A DNA stretch of 64,000 nucleotides. Origin: DRPG01 sp964655065. Lineage in GTDB: Bacteria; Myxococcota_A; UBA796; GCA-2862545. The stretch is taken from assembly GCA_964655065.1 (NCBI GenBank), contig CAZZLC010000008.1, positions 116,861 through 180,860 on the forward strand, written 5' to 3'. The notes beneath the pieces were generated by a model. It was not told the origin of the DNA, made no database searches, and was given only the letters and a program-made list of their open reading frames with translations. Position numbers and translations under genes: made by a program. Shown here piece by piece: positions 25,814-34,286 of this stretch; the stretch's first letter is position 1, and every line of letters starts with the position of its first letter.

Positions 25814-26536
25814 TCAAGGTCGCTCCGTGGGCCAGTTCACGTAGAAGTACAGGGCACCCGAGTGCGGAATGCCGAACGCGCGTTCCTCGGCGGGGGTCGT
25901 GTCGACCTCGTTGAGCACGCGGAGCTCGAGCTCGCCGGCCTTCCACCTTCGGTGGAGCTCGTCCTTGACGGCATCGGCCGACACGCCAGGCAGGTCCTGA
26001 CGCAAGCGGCGGTACAGCCTCGGAATGTCGACGAGCCCGTCTTCGTACTCGACGCGTCGACACAGCGCCCGGTAGGCGTGGGCGAGCTGGTCGGCGAGGG
26101 GGGCCGGCGACGACTCGGAGGGACCGCCGACCCCGGCGAGCTTCTGGGCGAGGACCGAGGCCCCCTCGTCGATCTGCTGGACGACGGAGCTGCGTAGCTG
26201 GTCGATGGCGTCGCCGATGGTCGAGCGGAGCTGCTGGAGCGCGAGCGTCGACCCGAGCTCCCTCAGCCCGGGGTCGGGCAGAGCGCCGAGCCGAGCGTGC
26301 CCCGGAGGAGCCAGCGAGTAGCGCTTGACGGTCTGCTGGCGAGGCTTGTCCGAAGCCGTCGACGCCGGGCGCTTCTCGACCGTCTGCACCACGAGGCCCT
26401 GGGTCACCGCGTGGTCCAGCGGACGCTTCACCAGCTTCGCGAGCGCGCTCGTGCCGTCGAGCTCGCCACCACCGAGGACCACGGCCAACAGAGCCAGATC
26501 GACGAGCTCGGACTCTGGCGCGGACGACTTGGCCAC
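25814..26536 (-). CDS. Winged-helix-like protein, first gene of the NTPase cassette
   Basis: A 240-residue protein. Residues 5-85 look like a winged helix (ELVDLALLAVVLGG, LVKRPLDHAVTQGLV, wing ending KRYSLAPPGHARLG). Residues about 92-130 are an amphipathic, coiled-coil-like helix. Residues about 145-235 look like a second winged helix, with VDIPRLYRRLRQ, VSADAVKDELHRRW and LELRVLNEVD. GTG 26536 has GGAGG four bases upstream. It precedes the P-loop NTPase by two bases. It may bind DNA or serve as the partner that recruits or regulates the NTPase. No exact family recognised. Confidence 0.65.
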   Translation of the reverse strand: MAKSSAPESELVDLALLAVVLGGGELDGTSALAKLVKRPLDHAVTQGLVVQTVEKRPASTASDKPRQQTVKRYSLAPPGHARLGALPDPGLRELGSTLALQQLRSTIGDAIDQLRSSVVQQIDEGASVLAQKLAGVGGPSESSPAPLADQLAHAYRALCRRVEYEDGLVDIPRLYRRLRQDLPGVSADAVKDELHRRWKAGELELRVLNEVDTTPAEERAFGIPHSGALYFYVNWPTERP

Positions 26537-26654
26537 CTTGCCTCCGGGCCCGGTCTATGGCGGGTCGGGTCCTGCGCCAAGCCGGGATTCGGCGGGTGAA
26601 ACCTCGGGGGACGGTTTCGATCGTTACGCCTCGGCCAAGCTGCTGGAGGTTGAC

Positions 26655-27143
26655 TTGATCGTGCTCGTATTGAGCTGCTCCACGCTCTCGACGACGGTCG
26701 AGGCCGAGGAGCCCGACCCCGAGAGCCCTGTCCGCGGGGAGTGTCCGACCGACGCGCCGTCGACGTGCAACCCGAAGGGTGCCCCCGCGGCGCGCCCGCT
26801 CAACGTCCTCGGGGCGCCCCTGGCCAAGTGCAGCGTCGATCCGCTGACCGGGTGGTTCCGCGACGGCACCTGTCGGACCGATGTGGCCGACCGCGGCCTC
26901 CACACCGTCTGCGCCGAGCTCGACGAGGGGTTCCTGGCCTACACGAAGTCGAGAGGCAACGACCTGTCGACGGCACGCGGGTCCTTTCCCGGACTGTCTC
27001 CGGGCGACCGGTGGTGCCTGTGCGCCGCCCGCTGGGAGGAGGCACGTCAGGCGGGCGTAGCGCCCCGCGTCGTGCTCGAGGCCACCGACGACGCTGCGTT
27101 GCGGGTCGTCGACCGCGCTCACCTCGAGGGGCACGGTCGCTGA
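26655..27143 (+). CDS. DUF2237 family protein with possible lipoprotein start
   Basis: Residues from about 45 to the end match DUF2237, a small conserved bacterial family of unknown function: LNVLGAPLAKCSVDPLTGWF, RDGTCRTD, GLHTVCAELDEGFL, RGNDLSTARGSFPGLSPGDR, WCLCAARWEEA and a closing segment with LEATDDAALRVVD. The conserved cysteines suggest metal or disulfide chemistry. The likely start is TTG 26655, with GGAGG at 26645-26649. It gives 162 residues beginning LIVLVLSCST, which looks like a short lipoprotein signal without a positive n-region. That would be unusual, since the family is normally cytoplasmic and about 125 residues. It is divergent from the NTPase cassette. Confidence 0.8.
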   Translation: MIVLVLSCSTLSTTVEAEEPDPESPVRGECPTDAPSTCNPKGAPAARPLNVLGAPLAKCSVDPLTGWFRDGTCRTDVADRGLHTVCAELDEGFLAYTKSRGNDLSTARGSFPGLSPGDRWCLCAARWEEARQAGVAPRVVLEATDDAALRVVDRAHLEGHGR

Positions 27144-27365
27144 CTCAGTGGACGCGAAGGACGTGCACCAGCCTGGGTCTCGCCGTAGACCGAACGTGAT
27201 GGTGGACCCACCTCGAACGAGCGGGAAAGGCGAAGGAGGCCGCATCCCGTGCTTCGGGCACGATGAATGGGCCACGTGGCAAGGGGCGCTCGGCTCTCGA
27301 CCCAGTCCCCGGACGCAAACGGCGGGTTACCCCCGCCGTGCTCCAAAGAGCGTGATGGGGGAACG

Positions 27366-28238
27366 ATGCACGGCATTCTCTGGATTCTCGGTCTCGGCTG
27401 CACGGGAGCGGACGACGCGGATTCGGGGGTCGAGTCACCGACACCGTCGGACACTTCGACGCCTCGTCCTCCGGATTCCCCGCCCGATTCCCCACCCGAC
27501 GAGCCTCCCGAGCCGCTCGACCACGATTTCGTCGAGGTCGACGGCCTGGTGGTGTTCGAGGCGGAGCACTACCACGAGCAGACCAACGACGAGTGGACCC
27601 GCTGGTATCCGATCGTCGACGGGGAGCCGGCGCCCGAGGTCGAGTGCGTCACCAACGTGAGCTGCGGAGGTGGCAACGCGCCCGACTGCAATCAGTACCC
27701 GAACTGCGACGGTGACGACACCGACCCGGCCGAGGCGAGCGGGGGCACGTACCTCGAAGCCCTGCCCGACCGACGACGCGACGACGACGAACCCGGCACG
27801 TCCGGACAGGTCGGGGTCGTCAACGAGCCCGGCGCGGCGGCGGTGGTGAGCTACCGGGTCTCTTTCGGGCAGACGGGTCGGTACTACGTGTGGGTGCGGG
27901 CCCGAGGTCAGGGGCCGGCGGCCAACGGGCTCCACGTCGGGCTCGACGACACCTGGCCACGAAACGACCTGGTGGATCCGTCCACCATGCGGCTGCAGTT
28001 CCGCAACGGGTGGCGGTGGAGCCAAGCGCGTCGGGGCGGCAGCCAGCACACCGGCGTCAGCGGGACCGACGAGGTCAGCGAGCGCGACGCCAACGTGTGG
28101 ATCGAGATCGACACGGTCGGCGTGCACACGGTCAAGTTCGCGATGCGCGAGGACGGGTTCGAGATGGACAAGGTCGTGCTGGCGCTCTCGGCCGACTTCG
28201 AGCCCGAGGACCTCGGACCGGACGAGACGCGACCCTGA
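27366..28238 (+). CDS. Lipoprotein with carbohydrate-binding-module-like domain
   Basis: A 290-residue exported lipoprotein (MHGILWILGLGCTGAD, lipobox LGC). A Pro/Asp/Ser-rich linker (about 20-48) precedes a beta-sandwich region of about 235 residues. VDGLVVFEAEHYHEQ and GRYYVWVRARGQGPAANGLH followed by VGLDDTW are typical of CBM6/CBM35-like or glycosyl-hydrolase C-terminal domains, and VHTVKFAMREDGFEMDKVVL is the usual last strand pair. It probably binds polysaccharide at the cell surface; no catalytic residues are evident. The ATG has GGGGGAA just upstream. Confidence 0.75.
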   Translation: MHGILWILGLGCTGADDADSGVESPTPSDTSTPRPPDSPPDSPPDEPPEPLDHDFVEVDGLVVFEAEHYHEQTNDEWTRWYPIVDGEPAPEVECVTNVSCGGGNAPDCNQYPNCDGDDTDPAEASGGTYLEALPDRRRDDDEPGTSGQVGVVNEPGAAAVVSYRVSFGQTGRYYVWVRARGQGPAANGLHVGLDDTWPRNDLVDPSTMRLQFRNGWRWSQARRGGSQHTGVSGTDEVSERDANVWIEIDTVGVHTVKFAMREDGFEMDKVVLALSADFEPEDLGPDETRP

Positions 28239-28247
28239 TCGCCGAAC

Positions 28248-29741
28248 TCAGCGCTCTGGTTCCCGATTCCCGCGCAGCAGTCCGTGCAGGTGACTGCGGT
28301 GGACGCCGAGTCGTCGCGCGGCCTCGGTCTTGTTGCCGCCCGACTCCTCGAGGACGCGCTGGACGAACCGCCGCTTGAACTGTTCGGTCGCTGCACGCAG
28401 GTCGTCGCCGGGGGGCGGCACCTCGTCTGCGCCGTCCACCCGCTCGAGGTGTTCGAGGCTGATGGCGGCGGAGTCCTCGGCGTGTGCCCAGAGCAGCCCC
28501 CGCTGCACGGTGTTCTCGAGCTCCCGGATGTTCCCGGGCCACGGCTGCATCTCGAGCCACGCGCACGCCCCGGCCGACCAGGGCCGGGCGCGGATCGCGT
28601 AGCGTCGGGCCCAGCGATCGGTGAGAGCGAACGCCAGGGGGACGATGTCCTCGGGGCGGGTGCGGAGTTCGGGCATCTCGATGCGGAACGTCCCAATGCG
28701 ATAGAGCAGGTCGGCCCTGAACCTCCCCTCGGTGGCGGCCGCGTCGAGGTCCGTGTTGGTCGCGCAGATGACGCGGATGCGATCGGCAGTGCGCTCCTCG
28801 GTCTCCCCGAGGCGACGGTAGCGTCCATCTTGCAAGAAGGTGAGCAGCCGCGCCTGCGCGTCGGCGTCCAGCGTTCCCACCTCGTCGATGAACAAGGTTC
28901 CGCGGGCGGCTGCTTCGACCAGGCCCTGGCGATCCCGGTCGAGCCCGGTGTACGCGCCTCGTCGGGCTCCGAACAGCTCCGCGAGCATCTGGTCGCCGCG
29001 GAGGTGCGAGGCGTTGACCGCCACGAAGGGCCGCTGGTCGTCACGAGGTGCGGTGCTCTCGTGAAGGACTCTCGCGAGCAGCGTCTTGCCAGTCCCTGTC
29101 GGTCCGGTGACCAAGACCGGCACTGGCGCGGCCGAGGCGACGACCACCGCTTCGAGGACCTTCGCGAGCGCGAAGCTCTGCCCGACCAGCTCTCCGGCCA
29201 CCAGTCGGGCCCGGTGAGGTCGGGTGGGGTCCGCGGTCTGGCCTTGGTTGGCGAGCAGCACGCGCTGGGCAAGGGGACCGAGGTGTCGGGCCATGAGCTG
29301 GGCAAGCTCGATGGTCGCGTCGTCGAAGGGGCCCGCCGTGGGCGCCCCGGCCAGATACAGCACGCCGCAGGGCGCGCCTCCCCGCGGCTGGAGGGCCGCG
29401 CAGACCACCGCGCGGATTCGGTTGGCCCGGACGCTCTTCGTGGACGAGAAGCGAGGATCGCGCTGGGCGTCCACGGAGTGGACCAGTCCCTCGGCGACCG
29501 CCGCCTCGAAGAGGGTCGTGCTGACCTGCTCACGCGCCGTCGCGATGCGCTCCTCTGCCATGGCGTGCGCGAGCCAGAACCGCGGGTGGTTGGACGCGAA
29601 CCCCGGACCGATCGCGAGGTACGCCATCTCGGCTCCGGTGACCTTCTGGGCGAGCTCGAGCACGCGCTGCAGAAAGGGCTCCACCGAGGGTTCGTCGTGC
29701 AGATCGAGCAGGGCTCGCAAGAGGGCGCGCTCGGCATCCAT
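28248..29741 (-). CDS. GAF-domain sigma-54-dependent transcriptional activator
   Basis: A 497-residue enhancer-binding protein. GAF-like sensor at about 15-165. AAA+ domain with Walker A VTGPTGTGKTLLARVLHE (213-220), AELFGARRGAYTGL and Walker B GTLFIDEVG (281-289). The R-finger region is RFRADLLYRIGTFRIEMPEL, and WPGNIRELENTVQRGL is the usual lid. A Fis-type helix-turn-helix ends the protein (NKTEAARRLGVHRSHLHGLL). The sigma-54 contact loop reads GAYTGL instead of GAFTGA; Tyr for Phe is tolerated in known members, while Leu for the final Ala is unusual. The ATG overlaps the stop of the upstream kinase (ATGA), so the kinase is its likely regulator. Confidence 0.9.
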   Translation of the reverse strand: MDAERALLRALLDLHDEPSVEPFLQRVLELAQKVTGAEMAYLAIGPGFASNHPRFWLAHAMAEERIATAREQVSTTLFEAAVAEGLVHSVDAQRDPRFSSTKSVRANRIRAVVCAALQPRGGAPCGVLYLAGAPTAGPFDDATIELAQLMARHLGPLAQRVLLANQGQTADPTRPHRARLVAGELVGQSFALAKVLEAVVVASAAPVPVLVTGPTGTGKTLLARVLHESTAPRDDQRPFVAVNASHLRGDQMLAELFGARRGAYTGLDRDRQGLVEAAARGTLFIDEVGTLDADAQARLLTFLQDGRYRRLGETEERTADRIRVICATNTDLDAAATEGRFRADLLYRIGTFRIEMPELRTRPEDIVPLAFALTDRWARRYAIRARPWSAGACAWLEMQPWPGNIRELENTVQRGLLWAHAEDSAAISLEHLERVDGADEVPPPGDDLRAATEQFKRRFVQRVLEESGGNKTEAARRLGVHRSHLHGLLRGNREPER

Positions 29742-32629
29742 CAGGGGTCGACCTCCACACCGATCCGCGACGCCGCCTCGTGGGGAGAGAAGCGGCCTCG
29801 GCAGATGGACCTTCGCGGCTCGGGGATCTCGGACAGGATCTTGCTCGCCAGGCGACGGGCCTGCGGTCGGGAGTGGTCGGGGAGAGCGTCGTAGACCATC
29901 GCGACGACGTCGAGGGTGATCACGGGGAACGGGCAGTCCCTCGCACGCTCGAGAACGGCGGTGGGGTCGCCGCCTCCGTTCGAGACGACCATCGCCTTCG
30001 CCACGAGCTCCCCCCAGGGCAAGCCCACGCCGGTCGCGGCTCCGAGGGCCTTGTTGGCGAGTTCCGGAGCTTCGGGGTGGGCTCCCCGGTGCGCGATCAG
30101 GGCCTCGGTACAGAGCAGCCATGCCCCGAACTGTGTCGGCCCCAGCCACGCCGCTGCGTCGACCAGGGCCAGATCCGGGTTCGTGGCCCCCCGTCCGTTG
30201 TCGATCGAGCGGAGAATCGACGTCGCGTGCACCTCGTAGGACGACTGCCGGTGGGCTCGGGCTGCATCGAGGACCGAACGCGCGAGCGCCTCGGATCGAT
30301 CGAACCGGCCTGCCTCCGCCAGGGCCGACGCGGCGTTGAGCTCCGACTGGAGCCGAGCCTCTCCCTCCCGCAGGTCAGCGGCCTGCAAGTGCCGCGCGCT
30401 CGCAGCCTCGAAGTCGCCACGCCGGTACGCGGCGAGCCCGGTCCACGAGAGGACGGTCGCTCGTTCGTGTCTCTCTCTCACGCTCACGAGGGCCCATGAC
30501 AGCAGGGCGTCCTCTGCCTCGGCCCCCCCTTCGCGACGCGCCTCCTGCCAGCGGGTGAACCAGCTCACGATCTCGAGCTGCTCGGGGAGCGGATCGGGCC
30601 ACCCCCGCGTCACTTCGTCGTGTGACGCGCCTGCGAACACCCGAGCCGCCGAGTGAACCAGCTGGGCAAGGTCGGAGCGTCCCTGCCGCTCGAGGAGGGC
30701 GCCGGTCGACTCCCGGTGGGCCCGGTCCTGGGTCAGGGCTGCCAGCCTGGTCAGCTCGACGAGTGCCGACTCGTCCAGGGCGCCGAGCTTGCCCGCCGCG
30801 CGCTCGGCGAGGGCGAGGGCCGCGCCCCGGTCTCCGCTGCGGCCGAGGCGCGTGACCTCGGCGACGACCGCGGGTCGCAGGGCGTCCACGTCGTCCGACC
30901 GGAGGAGGTGGGTCAGCCGGGCCGAGGGGTCCTCGGTCAGCGTGGCGGCATACCTGCGATGCCACGCCTCCCTGGCCCACGCGGCGGAGGGACCCGGATC
31001 GACGAGAACGCGAAGGCCGTCGGCCAGCGGGGCCAGCCATCCCAGCGATTGGAGGCGCTCGAGGCGGAGCCGAACCACCCAGCTGGGCTCGTCGGAGGTC
31101 AGCGCGAGACCGTCGACCGTAGCGGAGGGCCATGCCCACAGCACGCTGTGCAGCAGGGCCTCGTCTTCTGCGGACAGCGCGGCTCGAGCCCCGGCCGCGG
31201 GCGGCCAGAGTGGGGGGTGCTGTCTGGCGAGTGCATCGAGCGCGTCGAGTCGGGCGGGATCGATGGTCCACTGGTCGCCGTGTCGCACAGCGCACTGCTC
31301 GTCGACCCAGCGGTCGAGCTCTGCGAGCAGATGGCCGGCGTGACGTCCGGCGCGCGCGATCAGCAGCTCGGTCCCTCGCGACAGGGCACCAAAGAGCCGC
31401 TCCGGACCCACGAGCAGCTCGCGAACTGCGGCCTCGGAGAGCCGAGGGACCTCGATGGCTCCAGGCGATGGGCGGACCTCGACGATGGCACCCGAGGAGT
31501 CCTCGAGGAGGCCCTGGGTCCAGGGGTCCAGCCCGCCTGCGTCGTCGGCCAACAGGACGTCGCCTCGGCGAAGCGCCGCGGCGAGGCTGCGCTCGATGGC
31601 GCGAGGGCCCCCGCTCTCGGCGGCGCTCACGAACCCGGGGAGGGACCCGAACGGCGAGGTGGAAGGCCCCAGCCAGTGCACGGTGTGCCCCTCTTCCGCG
31701 AGTCGCTCACGGAGCACCTCGAGATGATGCGTCCGCCCGCTGCCCCGGGGCCCCCACAGTCGAGCCCTCCGGCCCTCTCTACAAGCCGCGAGAAGCGCGT
31801 CGAGGGCGTCTCGAGGACCGACCCAGGCCGAGGGGGCGCCAGAGGGCTTCTCGAGCCGGTCGAGGACCGCCTGGGCCGTCGCTGGCCGATCGTCGGGCGA
31901 CCTGGCGAGGAGCTTGGCCACAATCTGGGTGAGCTGGGGCGGGGCGTCCGCGAGGACGGAATCCAGCCGCGGCGCCGGACGGGCCACGCGGGCCTGCCAC
32001 AGCGCGGCCCAGTCGTGGTCGGGGTGAGGGGGGACGCCGGCGAGCGCCTCGTACAGCATCACGCCGAGGGCGTAGAGGTCCGCTCGATGGTCCGCGGGCT
32101 GACCGAGGAGCTGCTCGGGCGCGAGGTAGCGAGGCGTACCCACGATGGCCCCGGTGGTGGTCATCTTTCGGAACGAGGCTCCCCCGACGAGCCCGAAGTC
32201 CAGGATGACGGGCTGCCCTGCATCGGTGACCAGGACGTTGGCAGGCTTCAGGTCTCGATGGACCAGTCCGCTGCCGTGGAGCACGCCGAGGGCGCGAAGC
32301 AGCTCGATGAGCACGGGTTCGAGGGCTGGCCACGAGCGTCCGGCGGGAAAGGGCCGCCCATCGATGCGCTGCATCACCAGGTAGGCCTGCCCGTGCTCCG
32401 TGCTGTGTTCGTAGAGCTTCACGATCCCGGGATCGTCCAGCATGGCCAGCGCCCTGGCTTCGCGCTCGAACCGAGAGCGCTGCTCCTCGGTGACCGAGCC
32501 GAGCCACTTGATGGCGACCAGGCGTCCGGCCTGCGTGTCCCACGCCTCGAGCACGGTGCCCGAACCCCCGCGTCCGAGCCAGCCGCGGTTCTCGTAGCGA
32601 CGGGGCAGCTGCGGCATCGCCTCCGTCAT
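29741..32629 (-). CDS. Ser/Thr protein kinase fused to NTPase and helical-repeat region
   Basis: A 962-residue Hanks-type kinase. Kinase domain about 12-260: GRGGSGTV glycine loop (19-26), catalytic Lys 41 in VAIKWL, HRDLKPANVL (124-133), DFG 144-146 and GTPRYLAPEQ. A second nucleotide-binding module follows, with P-loop LWGPRGSGRTHHL (about 291-303) and VLLADDAGGLDP as a Walker B candidate. The last 450 residues form a helical solenoid, probably TPR-like. This is the signalling-STAND layout seen in myxobacterial kinases. Two in-frame ATG codons (32629 and 32617) compete as start; neither has a well-placed ribosome site. It is coupled by ATGA to the sigma-54 activator, giving a one-operon sensing-to-transcription pathway. 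Confidence 0.88.
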   Translation of the reverse strand: MTEAMPQLPRRYENRGWLGRGGSGTVLEAWDTQAGRLVAIKWLGSVTEEQRSRFEREARALAMLDDPGIVKLYEHSTEHGQAYLVMQRIDGRPFPAGRSWPALEPVLIELLRALGVLHGSGLVHRDLKPANVLVTDAGQPVILDFGLVGGASFRKMTTTGAIVGTPRYLAPEQLLGQPADHRADLYALGVMLYEALAGVPPHPDHDWAALWQARVARPAPRLDSVLADAPPQLTQIVAKLLARSPDDRPATAQAVLDRLEKPSGAPSAWVGPRDALDALLAACREGRRARLWGPRGSGRTHHLEVLRERLAEEGHTVHWLGPSTSPFGSLPGFVSAAESGGPRAIERSLAAALRRGDVLLADDAGGLDPWTQGLLEDSSGAIVEVRPSPGAIEVPRLSEAAVRELLVGPERLFGALSRGTELLIARAGRHAGHLLAELDRWVDEQCAVRHGDQWTIDPARLDALDALARQHPPLWPPAAGARAALSAEDEALLHSVLWAWPSATVDGLALTSDEPSWVVRLRLERLQSLGWLAPLADGLRVLVDPGPSAAWAREAWHRRYAATLTEDPSARLTHLLRSDDVDALRPAVVAEVTRLGRSGDRGAALALAERAAGKLGALDESALVELTRLAALTQDRAHRESTGALLERQGRSDLAQLVHSAARVFAGASHDEVTRGWPDPLPEQLEIVSWFTRWQEARREGGAEAEDALLSWALVSVRERHERATVLSWTGLAAYRRGDFEAASARHLQAADLREGEARLQSELNAASALAEAGRFDRSEALARSVLDAARAHRQSSYEVHATSILRSIDNGRGATNPDLALVDAAAWLGPTQFGAWLLCTEALIAHRGAHPEAPELANKALGAATGVGLPWGELVAKAMVVSNGGGDPTAVLERARDCPFPVITLDVVAMVYDALPDHSRPQARRLASKILSEIPEPRRSICRGRFSPHEAASRIGVEVDP

Positions 32630-32657
32630 CTGGGGGGACCGATGACGGCCGTGATGA

Positions 32658-33644
32658 TCAGGGGGCGTCGGGAGTGAGGCACTCCGCCCCCGCTCGACCT
32701 CGTGCCTTGGTGTACGGAATGGGCGTGTCGGGGTCGCGCGGCGGCCGGGTGTCCAGGTGCTCGCCCAGCTCGCGCTTCTCGTACTCCGCGTTCGCGATGG
32801 TGTAGTACCAGCCGTCCCTCGCCCTCGTGAACCACTCGTCGCGGCTCTGCGCTCTATCGTTCTGGAAGGGCCTCATCGTGGCTTCCTCGGGGGTCGGGTC
32901 GGTCCCCTCCTGGAGCTGGTGGATCCGCCGATACTCCCCTTGGGCGCACGGGCTGGCCGTCGTGGACTCGTTGCACTCGGCGGCGTCTCCGGAGCGCTCT
33001 TCACCCGAGCAGTGCTCCGCGTAAGCCGTGGCGATGTAGCTGCCACCCTCGATCTGGTCGGTCCAACAGAGCAGATCGCTGCCATCCTCGACGAACTCCG
33101 GTTCGGGGAAGGAGAACGCGCGATTGTCGAGCTCGCAGATCTCGTAGACTCGCTCGTGAATCCTGTAATGGTGGAGCTTGCAGTCGTGGCACCCGGCCTC
33201 GGCCGCGCGTTCTCCGACGTGATCGGGCCGGAGGAACGCCTCCCGGCTGGCTCGCGTGGGCTCCACCCGCTGGAGCTTGATGCGGGCCTGTCGCCCCTCC
33301 ACGACGTCTCGAACGTGCGGGAGGATGCGATGGCTCCCGCCGAAGAACACGTAGTTCTCGTAGCGAACGTGGCGGTGGGCGTCTCGCAGCTGCTCGCTGC
33401 CCATCCAGCACCCCACGTACGCGATGCCGATGAGCTTCTCGTCGTCTTCGAGGTCGCGGAGCTCCCACTGCCCCGGATCGATCGAGAACCCCAGCAGCAG
33501 GCTCTCGCCGCACCAGAGGTCGCTGTCGTCTGTTGTGGAGGGACCCGACAGCTCGGACATCGGTGTCGCGCTCGCAGGGGACCTGCCGTCACTCTTTGCC
33601 GCACACCCGACCAGCATCGTCAACGCTAGCGCCCTTGGCAACAT
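32658..33644 (-). CDS. Lipoprotein of unknown function
   Basis: A 328-residue exported lipoprotein (MLPRALALTMLVGCAAKSDG, lipobox LVGC). The mature part starts with a Ser/Thr/Pro-rich stretch, then a cysteine-containing globular region (LWCGESLLLGFS, YVGCWMGSEQL, GCHDCKLHHYRIHERVYEIC, LLCWTDQIEGG, HCSGEE, ECNESTTASPC). At least eight cysteines suggest disulfide bonds. ATG 33644 has GGAGGG about four bases upstream. It lies upstream of the kinase gene on the same strand with a 28-base gap. No family recognised. Confidence 0.7.
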   Translation of the reverse strand: MLPRALALTMLVGCAAKSDGRSPASATPMSELSGPSTTDDSDLWCGESLLLGFSIDPGQWELRDLEDDEKLIGIAYVGCWMGSEQLRDAHRHVRYENYVFFGGSHRILPHVRDVVEGRQARIKLQRVEPTRASREAFLRPDHVGERAAEAGCHDCKLHHYRIHERVYEICELDNRAFSFPEPEFVEDGSDLLCWTDQIEGGSYIATAYAEHCSGEERSGDAAECNESTTASPCAQGEYRRIHQLQEGTDPTPEEATMRPFQNDRAQSRDEWFTRARDGWYYTIANAEYEKRELGEHLDTRPPRDPDTPIPYTKARGRAGAECLTPDAP

Positions 33645-33697
33645 TCGCCCTCCCGCGGCGACGGTACCACGGGAGCGGTGACCCGACTCCAGCCGGG

Positions 33698-34231
33698 TCA
33701 GATGGTCGCGAACTCCACGTGCCGTAGGCCCAACCGCAGCTGCCGCGTCATGGGTCGTCGCTGGATCAGCTGGAACGCGTCCTCCACGCCCGCCGACTCG
33801 AGCTGCCGACGCGCACGGTGGACGTGGAGGTTCAGCACCGCTTCCGAGATCTTGAGCGCCCTGGCGAGCGAGTCGACGTACCGCCACCCCCGAGCCACAG
33901 CGGCCACGCCGGGGTGTCGCGCATCGGCGACGCGAGCTCGCGCGAGCTCGTGGAGCGTCGCGAGGTGGACACGGGGCGCCAGGTCGACGGTCCGGGCGCC
34001 GAGGACGACCGTGGCTTCGATGTACTCCTGGTCCGGGCTGAGCCTGAAGCACAGGCGCGACTCCGTCAGGGGGAGCGTCAGGCGGGTGGGGATCATCAGC
34101 ATCGGGCTCTCCAGTACGACGCCGCGAGGCTTCGCGTCGCGGTACCCGGCTCGAGTGCAGCTCGTGTGCCAACCCACCGGGGCCGGTCGGCTGGGGACCC
34201 AGCTCCAATCGATGTCGTCACGAACCGACAC
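33698..34231 (-). CDS. Stand-alone winged-helix protein like the C-terminal domain of FHA regulators
   Basis: A 177-residue protein. Residues about 45-150 (PTRLTLPLTESRLCFRLS, YIEATVVLGARTVDLAPRV, LATLHELARARVADAR, GWRYVDSLARALKISEAVLN and LHVHRARRQLESAGV) match the winged-helix region that follows FHA domains in many myxobacterial signalling proteins. The FHA domain itself is missing. It ends with a short tail (MTRQLRLGLRHVEFATI). The GTG start is weakly supported. It may be a DNA-binding output domain working with one of the nearby kinases; that is inference. Confidence 0.6.
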   Translation of the reverse strand: MSVRDDIDWSWVPSRPAPVGWHTSCTRAGYRDAKPRGVVLESPMLMIPTRLTLPLTESRLCFRLSPDQEYIEATVVLGARTVDLAPRVHLATLHELARARVADARHPGVAAVARGWRYVDSLARALKISEAVLNLHVHRARRQLESAGVEDAFQLIQRRPMTRQLRLGLRHVEFATI

Positions 34232-34286
34232 CCCCGGTCCCGGGTGTCGAGTCGAGTCGACGCTCCCGGGACGGCATCGCTCGGTG

